Shown here: positions 7,637-16,213 of the stretch, piece by piece
Position numbering within the stretch: position 1 is the stretch's first letter
Layout: each line of letters begins with the position of its first letter
Assembly (NCBI GenBank): GCA_902535185.1
Contig: CACAST010000012.1
Location: 1 to 37,722, forward strand
Reading direction: 5' to 3'
Source: an uncultured Prochlorococcus sp.
GTDB taxonomy: Bacteria; Cyanobacteriota; Cyanobacteriia; PCC-6307; Cyanobiaceae
DNA: 37,722 bases
The notes under the pieces: model-generated
What the model was told of the DNA's origin: nothing
Seen by the model: the letters and a program-made list of their open reading frames with translations, nothing else
The model's database searches: none
Translations under genes and position numbers: made by a program

Positions 7637-7644
7637 TAAATAGA

Positions 7645-7682
7645 AAATAATCAAGTTTTTAATAACTTGATTATTTTTTTTG
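7645..7682 (+). terminator. psaJ terminator hairpin embedded in the gmk 3' end
   Basis: A 13-base perfect inverted repeat (7645-7657 with 7664-7676; left arm AAATAATCAAGTT) encloses a 6-base loop and runs into a T-tract. It is a good intrinsic terminator for psaF-psaJ. Most of the hairpin lies within the last codons and stop of gmk on the other strand. Read on the minus strand it is followed by a T-rich stretch just beyond the gmk stop, so it may also end gmk transcripts. Confidence 0.75.
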
Positions 7683-8205
7683 CTGTTTCATTAACATTGT
7701 GATTTGTTAGTGCAAAATCAAATTCATTTGATACTGAAATCTCATAATTAGCCCTTAAGAGTCTTTTTTTAATTGCATCTTCTTTTTCTGTACCTCTATT
7801 TCTTATTCTTCTCTCTAACTCTTCTTTATCCGGAGGAAGTAAAAATATTGACTGTGAATTAGGAAACTTATTTTTTATTTGCCTTGCGCCCTCTACTTCA
7901 ATTTCAAGTAGTACGGTAAATCCCTTTTTTATTTTCTCATTTACAGAAGACAAAGGCGTTCCATAATAGTTTCCAGCAAATTGAGCCCATTCAAGGAAAA
8001 GGTTTTGTTCAATCATTTCTTTAAACTTTTCCTGATTTAAGAAAAAATAATTTTCTCCGTCCTTCTCTCCCTCTCTAGGTTCTCTAGTAGTTGCGGATAT
8101 TGAAAGCCAAAAATTTTTTTCTTTAGATAATATTTCTTTAACAACTGTTCCTTTACCTACCCCGCTGGGTCCAGTAAGAATAATAAGTTTTTTTTGATTT
8201 TTCAT
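7651..8205 (-). CDS. gmk: guanylate kinase
   Basis: Guanylate kinase converts GMP to GDP with ATP. At 184 residues it matches the family. The P-loop GPSGVGK is at residues 12-18, followed by the GMP-binding segment ISATTREPREGEKDGENYFFL and the conserved EWAQFAGNYYGTP stretch. Later motifs LLEIEVEGARQIK and IFLLPP lead to the lid region RNRGTEKED. The start is ATG, 49 bases from the divergent NFACT gene. Its final codons form half of the psaJ terminator hairpin, which constrains both sequences. Confidence 0.96.
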   Translation of the reverse strand: MKNQKKLIILTGPSGVGKGTVVKEILSKEKNFWLSISATTREPREGEKDGENYFFLNQEKFKEMIEQNLFLEWAQFAGNYYGTPLSSVNEKIKKGFTVLLEIEVEGARQIKNKFPNSQSIFLLPPDKEELERRIRNRGTEKEDAIKKRLLRANYEISVSNEFDFALTNHNVNETAKKIIKLLKT

Positions 8206-8254
8206 ATTAAATTTTTTACAGTAAAATAAAAATCTTGTGAATTAAAAAGGAATA

Positions 8255-9979
8255 ATGCAAAAAGGTGTTCCACAGATAATGGATATTACATCTATTAGAT
8301 CTGTCTTGCATTATTTGACAAAGAACATCTTACCTACAAAGTTTGAGACTGCCCAACAACCAGAGCCTAATACAATTCAATTATGTTTCAGAGGAGTTGA
8401 TTCTCAAACATGGTTAGAAGTTTCATGGAATGGAGACTCTCCAAGAATACTAAAGATAAATAAGCCAGAAAAGATTGGGAGAGAAAGCACACTTTCTAAA
8501 CAAATAAGATACGGATTAAAGTATATGGCTTTAATTTCGATTGATCAAGATGATTTCGAGAGAGTTATAAAATTTAGTTTTGCGAAAAAACCTGGAGATG
8601 AAATTAATAAGTATTTAATTTTTGAATTAATGGGAAAACACAGCAATATTTTTTATCTGGATAGTAAACATAAAATAATTGCCGTTGGTAAACAAATTAA
8701 ATCAAGTCAATCTAGTTTTAGAACAATTTCAACAGGATCAATTTATTCTGGGCCTCCAATCAATCTCAAAAAACAACCTAGAGAAGATGAGTCTTTTCAA
8801 TCATGGAAAGACTCAATTTCAATAGTACCTGAGTCTTTGAAATACTGTTTAATAAATACCTATCAAGGAGTAAGCCCTATCCTCACAAAACAATTAGAGG
8901 TTGTTAGCGCAACAGTTAATTCAGAAATAATGGAAAAAAATATTGATTTCATTAGCAACTCAGACTTAAAGGAGATATTTAAAAATTGGAAGATATGGAT
9001 AAACAGGTTTAAAAACAATAACTTTAATTTTTCTACATTCAACAAAGATTTTTATTGCGTTTGGTTTTTTGATAAGGAAATTAATTGCGAAAATAAAATA
9101 GATTTATGTACAAGCTTAGAGAATTATTATGATTATCATCTGAAACAAAAAAAACTTAAATTATTGGAAAAGAAAATTGAAGGGATAATTTTTAAACAGA
9201 CAAATACTGAGAAAAAGAATTTAAATATTCAATATGATCTTCTGACAAAATCAGAAAACTACGAGATATATAAAGAAAAAGCTGATAATATATTCGCTTC
9301 ACATGAAATTAAAAAACAAGACATAATTAAGGGTCAAAAACTATATAAAAAATCAAAAAAACTAAAGAGATCTAGAGAATTAATAAAAGAAAGATTAAGT
9401 ATTTACAAAACAAATATAGAGAGATTAGACGAATTCACTACGCTTCTAGAAAATTTAAATTCTTTAAGTTATGAAAAACTTTCTATGAGAATCAAACTAT
9501 TAGAAGAAATTATGGAAGAAATTTGTAACGAGTTTAATATCAATATCAAGAAGCAAAGAGAAGATCAGAAAAGTACGTATGAGATAGAGTCTTCACCAAT
9601 TCAAGTTGACACTCCCACAGGATTGAAGCTTCAGGTAGGGCGAAATATGAGGCAAAACGATTTAATAAGCTTTAAGTTCTCAAAAAAAGGAGATTTATGG
9701 TTTCATGCACAGGAATCACCAGGCAGTCATGTAGTTTTGAAGTCTTCATCTCAAGTGGCATCTGAACAAGATCTTCAAATAGCTGCAGATTTAGCTGCTT
9801 TATTTAGTAAGGCAAAAAGAAACATTAAAGTTCCAATTAATTTAGTAAAGATTAAAGATTTGCAAAAAATCAAAAACGGAGGACCGGGTTGCGTTTCCTT
9901 TAAAAATGGAGAAATTATATGGGGAAATCCTACAAGAGGAGAAGATTACATTAAAAAAAATCTTAAAACAGTAATTTAG
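8255..9979 (+). CDS. rqcH: NFACT-family protein (RqcH/Rqc2-like)
   Basis: Proteins of this family (once called fibronectin-binding) bind obstructed 50S subunits and tRNA-Ala and add C-terminal tails to stalled chains. The 574-residue protein has the family order. The NFACT-N region (about 9-190) contains LIFELMGKHSNIF and GSIYSGPP. A long lysine-rich coiled coil follows (about 285-440). The NFACT-R domain (about 460-565) has DTPTGLKLQVGR, KKGDLWFHAQ and SPGSHVVLK. In the family's DR motif before the LIxELMG stretch this protein reads Glu102-Arg103. AAGG at 8247-8250 favours the ATG at 8255, though an ATG at 8279 would give the usual MDITSI start. The stalled-chain role is known for RqcH and inferred here. 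Confidence 0.85.
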   Translation: MQKGVPQIMDITSIRSVLHYLTKNILPTKFETAQQPEPNTIQLCFRGVDSQTWLEVSWNGDSPRILKINKPEKIGRESTLSKQIRYGLKYMALISIDQDDFERVIKFSFAKKPGDEINKYLIFELMGKHSNIFYLDSKHKIIAVGKQIKSSQSSFRTISTGSIYSGPPINLKKQPREDESFQSWKDSISIVPESLKYCLINTYQGVSPILTKQLEVVSATVNSEIMEKNIDFISNSDLKEIFKNWKIWINRFKNNNFNFSTFNKDFYCVWFFDKEINCENKIDLCTSLENYYDYHLKQKKLKLLEKKIEGIIFKQTNTEKKNLNIQYDLLTKSENYEIYKEKADNIFASHEIKKQDIIKGQKLYKKSKKLKRSRELIKERLSIYKTNIERLDEFTTLLENLNSLSYEKLSMRIKLLEEIMEEICNEFNINIKKQREDQKSTYEIESSPIQVDTPTGLKLQVGRNMRQNDLISFKFSKKGDLWFHAQESPGSHVVLKSSSQVASEQDLQIAADLAALFSKAKRNIKVPINLVKIKDLQKIKNGGPGCVSFKNGEIIWGNPTRGEDYIKKNLKTVI

Positions 9980-10008
9980 TTTATAATAAAAAAAATTTTT
10001 AAATCTAA

Positions 10009-10269
10009 ATGTTTGATTTTCTTTTAGGCACTCATGAATTTTTAGGAAATCATAGTTTTCCAGAATTTATTGTTGGGTATCTATTTGGTGCTGCATTAAT
10101 AATTGGAGCTCCTACTGTTTTCTTACTACTTGCTTTCGTAAGCGCTTTAATGAAAACAAATGGGAAAATGGGTGGATATAGAGAATATGAAACTTATGGT
10201 GAATCATCTTTAAATGATGCCCCTCCTTTCTTATTACCAGATCCAACAAATCCTAAATTAAGCAAATAA
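10009..10269 (+). CDS. small conserved membrane protein of unknown function
   Basis: An 86-residue protein that I do not recognise by name. One strongly hydrophobic segment runs from about residue 21 to 48 (IVGYLFGAALIIGAPTVFLL and beyond). It is preceded by a short polar N-terminus with HEFLGNHSFPEF. After the helix come Gly-rich and acidic stretches and a tail LPDPTNPKLSK. The single helix, small size and conserved-looking tail resemble small thylakoid subunits, but no named photosynthetic subunit fits. It lies 29 bases after the NFACT gene and 80 bases before tatC on the same strand. Confidence 0.6.
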   Translation: MFDFLLGTHEFLGNHSFPEFIVGYLFGAALIIGAPTVFLLLAFVSALMKTNGKMGGYREYETYGESSLNDAPPFLLPDPTNPKLSK

Positions 10270-10349
10270 TCAATTTTATCGAAAAATAAATTGGACTTTG
10301 ACAATCGTAGTTTTAAACCTTTTTCTTACACAATTTTTATCAAATAATA

Positions 10350-11108
10350 ATGAGAGGTACAGGTCAAAGTGAAAAACAATTATCAGATTCGATGACTTTT
10401 AGTGATCATTTAGAGGAGCTTCGTCAAAGGATACTAAACTCAATTTACTCAATACTTATTTCAATATTCTTTAGTTTTCTCATCATAAAGCCATTAATAT
10501 CTTTTTTAGAAATTCCAGCTGGTGATATTCATTTACTACAACTTGCTCCAGGAGAGTTTTTATTTGTCGCTATTAAAGTTGCAGGTTACAGCGGATTGAT
10601 AGTTTCTATGCCTTATATTTTTTATCAAATAATATTATTCATTTCTCCTGGCTTAACAAAACAAGAGAAAAGCCTTATTTTGCCTGCAGTTTTTGGTTCA
10701 GGTCTTCTATTTTTTTTAGGATTAATTTTTTCATGGTGGATATTAGTCCCCGCAGCAATAAATTTCTTCATTAGTTTCGGTGCTGATATTGTAGAACCAA
10801 CTTGGTCTATAGAAAGATATTTTGATTTTGTTCTCTTATTAATGTCTAGCACTGCAATAGCTTTTCAATTGCCAGTATTACAATTTATTCTTGGTTCTCT
10901 TGGAATAATCACAACAGAAAAAATGATTTCGAATTGGAAGTTAGTTGTAATCTCCTCCGCAATCTTATCTGCAGTGATTACCCCTTCGACAGACCCATTA
11001 ACAATGTCATTGCTTTCAATATCAATCGTGTTTTTATTTTTTGTGGGTACTGGATTAACTTACTTATCAGAAAACCTTAAGTCAAAAACTCTTTCATCTT
11101 CTCATTAA
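10350..11108 (+). CDS. tatC: Sec-independent protein translocase TatC
   Basis: TatC is the receptor of the twin-arginine pathway, which moves folded proteins across the plasma and thylakoid membranes. The 252-residue protein has the N-terminal family signature HLEELRQR (20-27) and six hydrophobic segments. It has the conserved loop FISPGLTKQEK after the second helix, and FxLPVLQF and VVISSAILSAVITPSTDP near the C-terminus. A plausible substrate, the Rieske protein with its Arg14-Arg15 leader, is encoded 400 bases downstream. No tatA/B gene is in the window. Its last 32 bases overlap the 3' end of the convergent DUF3067 gene. Confidence 0.95.
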   Translation: MRGTGQSEKQLSDSMTFSDHLEELRQRILNSIYSILISIFFSFLIIKPLISFLEIPAGDIHLLQLAPGEFLFVAIKVAGYSGLIVSMPYIFYQIILFISPGLTKQEKSLILPAVFGSGLLFFLGLIFSWWILVPAAINFFISFGADIVEPTWSIERYFDFVLLLMSSTAIAFQLPVLQFILGSLGIITTEKMISNWKLVVISSAILSAVITPSTDPLTMSLLSISIVFLFFVGTGLTYLSENLKSKTLSSSH

Positions 11109-11394
11109 GATTTAATTGCAAGCTGACAGCTCTACCTAACCTTGGCTTAGCATTGACTTTCTTTAGCCATTCCCTTACTTCTTCTGAATAACCACATCTA
11201 TTTAAAATCTCGATTTTATCAGCTATCGATTTTTTATATTCATCTTCACTTAAAGGGAATGATTCCTGTCCAAGAAATCCCCACATCATTTGAAAATAAA
11301 CATATTTTCCTCTTCTAAAGAGTCTAAAATCATATTTTTTCCCCCAGCGATGAATCAAATAATGGATAACTTCATCTACTAGTAATGGGTTCAT
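11077..11394 (-). CDS. DUF3067 family protein
   Basis: A 105-residue soluble protein from the ATG at 11394; a TTG at 11403 would add three residues. The sequence MNPLLVDEVIHYLIHRWGKKYDFRLFRRG, the WGFLGQESFPLSEDEY motif and the later RLGRAVSL match the cyanobacterial/plastid DUF3067 family as I know it. No enzyme motif is visible. The function is unknown; in plants and algae homologs are plastid-targeted. Its 3' end overlaps tatC by 32 bases in the opposite direction, and its 5' end faces petC across 123 bases, so its promoter shares that gap with the petC promoter. Confidence 0.8.
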   Translation of the reverse strand: MNPLLVDEVIHYLIHRWGKKYDFRLFRRGKYVYFQMMWGFLGQESFPLSEDEYKKSIADKIEILNRCGYSEEVREWLKKVNAKPRLGRAVSLQLNLNEKMKEFLT

Positions 11395-11517
11395 ATAAAT
11401 CAATTAATTAAGACTTCCTAAACTTTTACTTTAAATTATTAAAAGTCCTATCTATTTACAACAGAAATTGAACAATTTGATTCATAATAACTAATAAATA
11501 ACAGAACCAAGTAGCGA

Positions 11518-12054
11518 ATGACTCAATTAAGTTCCAATGATGTCCCTTCAATGGGTCGAAGGCAATTTATGAATCTTCTTACATTTGGTACTGCAACTGG
11601 TGTAGCGTTAGGAGCTCTTTACCCCGTAGCGAATTATTTTATGCCTTTAAGAGCAGGCGGTGGTGGTGGTGGAACTTCTGCTAAAGATGAATTAGGGAAT
11701 CCAATAACTAAGACAGGCTGGTTAGCAACACATCAAGCAGGAGACAGAAGTCTAGTGCAAGGTCTCAAGGGAGATCCAACTTACTTAATAGTTAATGAGG
11801 GTGGTGAAATAGGAGAATTTGGTTTAAATGCAATTTGTACTCATTTAGGTTGTGTTGTCCCATGGGATAGTGGTGCCAATAAATTTATATGTCCTTGCCA
11901 TGGCAGTCAGTACGATACAAATGGGAAGGTAGTAAGAGGGCCTGCTCCTTTATCTTTAGCTCTAGCGCATGTCGATATTGAAGATGATGCTGTACTCGTT
12001 AAACAATGGTCAGAAACTGACTTTAGAACCAATGAAAATCCATGGTGGGCATAA
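11518..12054 (+). CDS. petC: cytochrome b6f complex Rieske iron-sulfur subunit
   Basis: PetC carries the 2Fe-2S cluster that moves electrons from plastoquinol to cytochrome f. The 178-residue protein has a Tat-like membrane anchor (Arg14-Arg15 followed by a hydrophobic segment at about 20-41), then the glycine-rich flexible hinge AGGGGGG. The cluster-binding boxes CTHLGC (107-112) and CPCHGS (125-130) supply Cys107, His109, Cys125 and His128, and Cys112-Cys127 form the usual disulfide. The start is ATG. It lies 4 bases upstream of the first petA ATG, forming the usual petC-petA operon. Confidence 0.97.
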   Translation: MTQLSSNDVPSMGRRQFMNLLTFGTATGVALGALYPVANYFMPLRAGGGGGGTSAKDELGNPITKTGWLATHQAGDRSLVQGLKGDPTYLIVNEGGEIGEFGLNAICTHLGCVVPWDSGANKFICPCHGSQYDTNGKVVRGPAPLSLALAHVDIEDDAVLVKQWSETDFRTNENPWWA

Positions 12055-12058
12055 AAAA

Positions 12059-13012
12059 ATGATAGGTCTTAAAAATCAAATCATGAAAAAAACAAGTTTA
12101 TTTATCTGTACTCTGCTTTTCATTTCGAGCATTGTATTTTATCCAAAAATCACTTTTGCTTATCCATTTTGGGCTCAGCAAAACTACGAATCCCCAAGAG
12201 AAGCAACAGGTAAGATAGTTTGTGCAAATTGTCATCTAGCTCAGATGCCTACAATTGCAGAGGTTCCACAATCTGTTGGAGCAGACAGTGTTTTCAAAGC
12301 TGTAGTCAAAATACCCTACAAGAATGACTTAAAAGAGATCGGTGCTGATGGTTCTGAAGTCCCACTACAAGTTGGTGCTGTTGTAATGCTGCCTGATGGG
12401 TTTAAACTTGCTCCACAAGAAAGATGGACTGAAGAAATCAAAGAGGAGACAGAAGGGGTTTACTTCACTAATTACAGTGAAGAGAAAGATAATATTATTG
12501 TTGTCGGACCTTTACCTGGCGATACTAATAAAGAAATAGTTTTCCCTGTACTTTCCCCTGATCCATCCACTAATAAAGAATATCACTATGGGAAATACTC
12601 ATTACATATTGGAGGCAATAGAGGTAGAGGTCAGGTATACCCTACTGGAGACAAAAGCAATAATGTAGTTTTCACTTCTTCCACCTCAGGAACTATAAAT
12701 TCAATAGAAACAATTGAAGATGGTAGCTATAAGGTAAATATAGAAAACGATAATGGTGAGATAACTACTGAAGCAGTGCCTGTTGGTCCTCAACTTATTG
12801 TAAAAGCCCAAGACAAAATTAATGCAGGTGACCCTCTTACTAATGATCCTAACGTTGGCGGCTTCGGACAATTAGATGCTGAGGTTGTACTTCAAAGCCC
12901 CTATAGAGTGATTGGATTAATTGCATTCTTCATTGGTGTAGGCCTAACACAAATACTGTTAGTATTAAAGAAAAAACAAGTAGAAAAAGTGCAAGCAGCA
13001 GAGGGTATCTAA
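12059..13012 (+). CDS. petA: apocytochrome f
   Basis: Cytochrome f is the c-type cytochrome of the b6f complex that reduces plastocyanin or cytochrome c6. From the ATG at 12059 it has 317 residues. A second ATG at 12083 starts the compact signal peptide [16 protein letters not shown] and could be the true start. Cleavage after TFA gives the mature N-terminus YPFWAQ, whose Tyr35 amine is the sixth heme ligand. The heme motif CANCH is at 55-59. One membrane anchor ([20 protein letters not shown]) lies near the C-terminus, followed by a basic stromal tail. It lies in the petC-petA-lgt-cobM run with gaps of 10 bases or less. Confidence 0.96.
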   Translation: MIGLKNQIMKKTSLFICTLLFISSIVFYPKITFAYPFWAQQNYESPREATGKIVCANCHLAQMPTIAEVPQSVGADSVFKAVVKIPYKNDLKEIGADGSEVPLQVGAVVMLPDGFKLAPQERWTEEIKEETEGVYFTNYSEEKDNIIVVGPLPGDTNKEIVFPVLSPDPSTNKEYHYGKYSLHIGGNRGRGQVYPTGDKSNNVVFTSSTSGTINSIETIEDGSYKVNIENDNGEITTEAVPVGPQLIVKAQDKINAGDPLTNDPNVGGFGQLDAEVVLQSPYRVIGLIAFFIGVGLTQILLVLKKKQVEKVQAAEGI

Positions 13013-13022
13013 CTTTTCTTAG

Positions 13023-13916
13023 ATGCTTACATTTCAAGCTTTTATACAATCTCCAGGAGAAACTTTTTTAAATTTAGGCTTTATAACTATTAAATGGTAC
13101 GGATTACTTATTTCAGTTTCAGTCTTAATAGGTCTATTTATTTCTAAAAAACTAGCAAGGGCAAGGAATATTAACCCAGAGTACATTAGTGAAATACTTC
13201 CATCATTAATAATCTTTTCAATAATTGGAGCAAGAGCTTATTACGTAATTTTTGAGTGGAGTCAATATAGTGGAGAGAACTTTTATATTTCTTTAGAACT
13301 ATTCAATAACGCCATAAAAATACCTTCTTTTCTCGCAGTTTGGGAAGGAGGCATAGCAATCCATGGAGGTCTAATTGGAGGTTTAATATCGATTATCTTT
13401 TTTTGCAAGTCAAAAAAAATTCATTTAAAAACTTTTATAGATATTTTAATACCCTCAATTATTCTTGGACAATCCATAGGAAGGTGGGGCAATTTTTTCA
13501 ATAATGAAGCCTTTGGGGTCCCAACAAATTTGCCTTGGAAATTATTTATTCCTATCCAAAATAGGCCTTTAGAATTTATTAATTACGAATTTTTTCATCC
13601 TACTTTTCTCTATGAGTCGTTGTGGAATCTCTTAATTTTCATACTCCTTATTTTTATTTTTAATAAACAAAATAAAACAGATTTTTTCAGGCCTGGCTTT
13701 ATTAGCTGTCTTTATTTGATAAGTTATAGCTTTGGAAGATTCTGGATTGAAGGTTTAAGAACTGACCCACTATGCATTGGTGGACTTCCGCCTTTCTGTG
13801 ATGGCGGTATTAGGATGGCTCAATTTATAAGTATTTTTCTATTTTCTTCTGGATTAATCGGAATATTTTTTTTAAGATTGAGAACATATATTGGGAAAAA
13901 TAGAAAGAATGGATAA
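13023..13916 (+). CDS. lgt: prolipoprotein diacylglyceryl transferase
   Basis: Lgt attaches diacylglycerol to the lipobox cysteine of prolipoproteins, the first step of lipoprotein maturation. The 297-residue protein has about seven membrane segments. Family motifs are visible: IKWYGLLIS near the N-terminus, HGG (114-116) and the signature [13 protein letters not shown] (153-165) with Arg154, Asn157 and Glu162. [13 protein letters not shown] near the C-terminus is also typical. It starts 10 bases after petA and overlaps cobM by 8 bases. A likely client is the lipoprotein encoded at 35038-35442. Confidence 0.95.
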   Translation: MLTFQAFIQSPGETFLNLGFITIKWYGLLISVSVLIGLFISKKLARARNINPEYISEILPSLIIFSIIGARAYYVIFEWSQYSGENFYISLELFNNAIKIPSFLAVWEGGIAIHGGLIGGLISIIFFCKSKKIHLKTFIDILIPSIILGQSIGRWGNFFNNEAFGVPTNLPWKLFIPIQNRPLEFINYEFFHPTFLYESLWNLLIFILLIFIFNKQNKTDFFRPGFISCLYLISYSFGRFWIEGLRTDPLCIGGLPPFCDGGIRMAQFISIFLFSSGLIGIFFLRLRTYIGKNRKNG

Positions 13917-14664
13917 TAAAATTTCCTTTATTGGTGTTGGTCCAGGCGATCCAGAATTATTAACTTTAAAAGCAATAAAAAAGATAAAAATTGCAGATGT
14001 CATTATTTGGACTGATTCTCTAATTCCTGAAAAGATTTTAAATTTTTCGAAAGAAGGTTCTGAAAAAATAAAAACGAGTTCGCTCAACTTAGAGCAGATC
14101 ACCTCAATTATGATAGAAAAATTTCAGGCAGGGAAAACTGTTGTAAGGTTACATGATGGAGACCCTTGCCTTTTTGGAGCAATTAGAGAGCAAATAGAAA
14201 TTTTAAAAACCGAAAAAATTGAAATCGAGGTTGTTCCTGGAATAAGTGCTTTTCAAGTTGCTGCAGCATATCATGAGGCTGAGTTAACAATCCCTGACGT
14301 AACGCAAACAATAATTTTAACTAGAGCAGGAGGGCGAACAGGGATGCCCGAAAAAGAATCTCTGAAAGATCTTGCGAAACACAATTCCTCTATATGTCTT
14401 TATCTAAGTGCTAGGCATGTGAAAAGGTCTCAAGAAACTCTACTAGAGTTTTACCCTCCAGAGACTAAAGTGATTGTTGGATTTAGAGTATCTTGGGATG
14501 ATGGTTGGACATCATTAATAGAATTAAAAGATATGGAAATATTTTCTATTAAGAAAAAACTAATTAGAACAACCATTTACATAATTAGCCCAGCAATTAG
14601 TAATTCTCAAAAAAGATCTAATCTTTATAATCCAACTTATAAGCATCTCTTTAGGAATAAATAA
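13909..14664 (+). CDS. cobM: precorrin-4 C11-methyltransferase
   Basis: CobM methylates the corrin ring at C11 with S-adenosylmethionine during cobamide synthesis. From the ATG at 13909 it has 251 residues. A TTG start 18 bases earlier is possible but is not supported by family alignment. Tetrapyrrole-methylase motifs are present: [14 protein letters not shown] (9-22), [11 protein letters not shown] (81-91) and [13 protein letters not shown] (108-120). The C-terminal half has the [13 protein letters not shown] stretch characteristic of the C11/C4 branch. The start codon overlaps the end of lgt by 8 bases, suggesting translational coupling. Confidence 0.93.
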   Translation: MDNKISFIGVGPGDPELLTLKAIKKIKIADVIIWTDSLIPEKILNFSKEGSEKIKTSSLNLEQITSIMIEKFQAGKTVVRLHDGDPCLFGAIREQIEILKTEKIEIEVVPGISAFQVAAAYHEAELTIPDVTQTIILTRAGGRTGMPEKESLKDLAKHNSSICLYLSARHVKRSQETLLEFYPPETKVIVGFRVSWDDGWTSLIELKDMEIFSIKKKLIRTTIYIISPAISNSQKRSNLYNPTYKHLFRNK

Positions 14665-14719
14665 TCTTAAAGTTGATAGAAAAAAATTAATTACTATAAT
14701 TGGTAAAAATTTATTAGCT

Positions 14720-15214
14720 TTGAAAGAAATAAAATCTAACCCAGAAGAAAATACCAAAAGAAAACAATCCTCTTTAAAGAGAATTGGAAATTTTATTAAA
14801 GAGGCAAGGTTAAGTAGAGAGCAATCTGTTGAAGAATTAGCTTCTGATTTAAAAATTGGATCTCATCAACTTAAAGCCATTGAAGAAGGTAATGAAGAAG
14901 AACTACCTGAAAAAGTATTTGTCAAAGCAATGGTTCGTAGAATTTCACAGAAGCTGAAACTTGATACAGAATTTATAATGAATGAATTCAATACAGAAAA
15001 GCAAGAGATAAAAATTGAAGAAATAGTTGAAGAAGTTGCGAAAAAAACTAATAAAACTAGACAATCTAAGGATCTAAGTCCAGTAGGGTTTTGGATATTT
15101 ATTTTAATTTCAGGTCTTCTCGGACTTATCGCCTCGTCCTTAATTTTCAATTTATTTTCAGACTCTTCACAGAATCAAACTCCAAAACAAGAAATTATTA
15201 AAAAAACTAAATAA
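14720..15214 (+). CDS. RodZ-like helix-turn-helix membrane protein
   Basis: A 164-residue protein with a RodZ-type HTH domain at about residues 20-90 (RIGNFIKEARLSREQSVEEL, then SHQLKAIEEG and PEKVFVKAMVRR). A charged linker, one membrane helix at about 122-145 and a short polar tail follow. RodZ links MreB to the envelope and shapes rods; cyanobacterial relatives share the HTH-linker-helix plan. Here the part beyond the helix is only about 20 residues, so the usual outer domain is absent. The start is a TTG, since no ATG lies between it and residue 71. It follows cobM by 55 bases and its last 8 bases overlap the convergent ppx remnant. The shape role is inferred. Confidence 0.65.
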   Translation: MKEIKSNPEENTKRKQSSLKRIGNFIKEARLSREQSVEELASDLKIGSHQLKAIEEGNEEELPEKVFVKAMVRRISQKLKLDTEFIMNEFNTEKQEIKIEEIVEEVAKKTNKTRQSKDLSPVGFWIFILISGLLGLIASSLIFNLFSDSSQNQTPKQEIIKKTK

Positions 15215-16136
15215 TTTTTAAATCCAAATTCTTTAGTTCTTTTATTACATTACGGCATAATCCTAAGTTCCATTTTTCAAGAAGAAGATCATGGTCTCTA
15301 TTTAAAGGTAAAAGTTCAAATGTAAGAATATTTCCCTGCAATTTTATTTGAACTGAGGAGATCGCCTTGTCAGGTCTTTGATCAAGAGATGCTGCTAGTC
15401 TCAAAATCAATGACATTTCGAGAACTAATGTTTTATCTTCTTTAGATATTAAATTTTGCCAAGACTCATGTCTTTTCTTAGGTAGAGTCTTTCTATGGTA
15501 TCTAGCAATTGAAGCAATAATATTTGTTTCTGCTTCAGAATATCCCAACAACTCACAATTTTTTATTAAGTACCAAGAGTGTTTGTGATATGAACCAACA
15601 TTCACGTATTTCCCACAACTATAAAGATTAGAGGCTGCCCAAAGAAGTTCTCTAGCTTTGGGGTCATCATCACTATGAAAGATATTTTTAGTCTGATCGT
15701 AGATTTGAAAGGCAATATCGATAACTTTCTCAGCTCTTATACTATTTACGCCAAACTTTCTAGCCTGATGAACTATGGTTGTTTTTCTAATATTGCTTTG
15801 AATATTTAACTCGTTTTTTATTATCCCTTTACGAAGCATCCAATCAACAACCAAACCCTCTCTAAGCGCCCTCTCACTTATGGTTAATTCATTAAAGTTC
15901 AACATCTCCATTGCGGTGTTTAATATCAATGCTCCTGGAACAATTATTTCTGCTCTTCTCTCACTTAATGAAGGTATTTTCTTGATTTCCGAAACTGGTA
16001 ATTTAATTAGTTTTTCCAATACATTTTGTAAATTTTCCCTTTTAAATTTATAACCATGCATCTTTTGTTTAGATTCTCCCAAATCATCTGAAATCAAATT
16101 TCCTAATGAGGTTGCAGTGCCACTGGTTGCAATCAA
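15207..16136 (-). CDS. Ppx/GppA phosphatase, C-terminal fragment
   Basis: A 309-residue open frame whose first possible start here is a TTG (16136). The frame is open further upstream to the frameshift near 16230, so this start is probably not real. It holds the rest of domain II, with TSGTATSLGNL, GYKFKRENL, ERRAEIIVPGALIL and SERALREGL, all typical Ppx/GppA motifs. The helical HD-like C-terminal domain follows (RKTTIVHQARKFG, WAASNLYSCG, YHKHSWYLIKN, LEMSLILRLAASLD). Without domain I it should not hydrolyse polyphosphate. Confidence 0.65.
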   Translation of the reverse strand: MIATSGTATSLGNLISDDLGESKQKMHGYKFKRENLQNVLEKLIKLPVSEIKKIPSLSERRAEIIVPGALILNTAMEMLNFNELTISERALREGLVVDWMLRKGIIKNELNIQSNIRKTTIVHQARKFGVNSIRAEKVIDIAFQIYDQTKNIFHSDDDPKARELLWAASNLYSCGKYVNVGSYHKHSWYLIKNCELLGYSEAETNIIASIARYHRKTLPKKRHESWQNLISKEDKTLVLEMSLILRLAASLDQRPDKAISSVQIKLQGNILTFELLPLNRDHDLLLEKWNLGLCRNVIKELKNLDLKII

Positions 16137-16213
16137 AGATAAAGTCTTATCTCCCTTAGATCTACTCTTTATTTTTCGAACAGATGGTTCTAAAGATCCT
16201 TTAATAAAAGTTT

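Noticed and set aside
11969-12058. petA beginning at 11969 inside petC
   Set aside because: The extra residues lack any signal-peptide character and lie in petC coding sequence; the ATGs at 12059 or 12083 fit cytochrome f.
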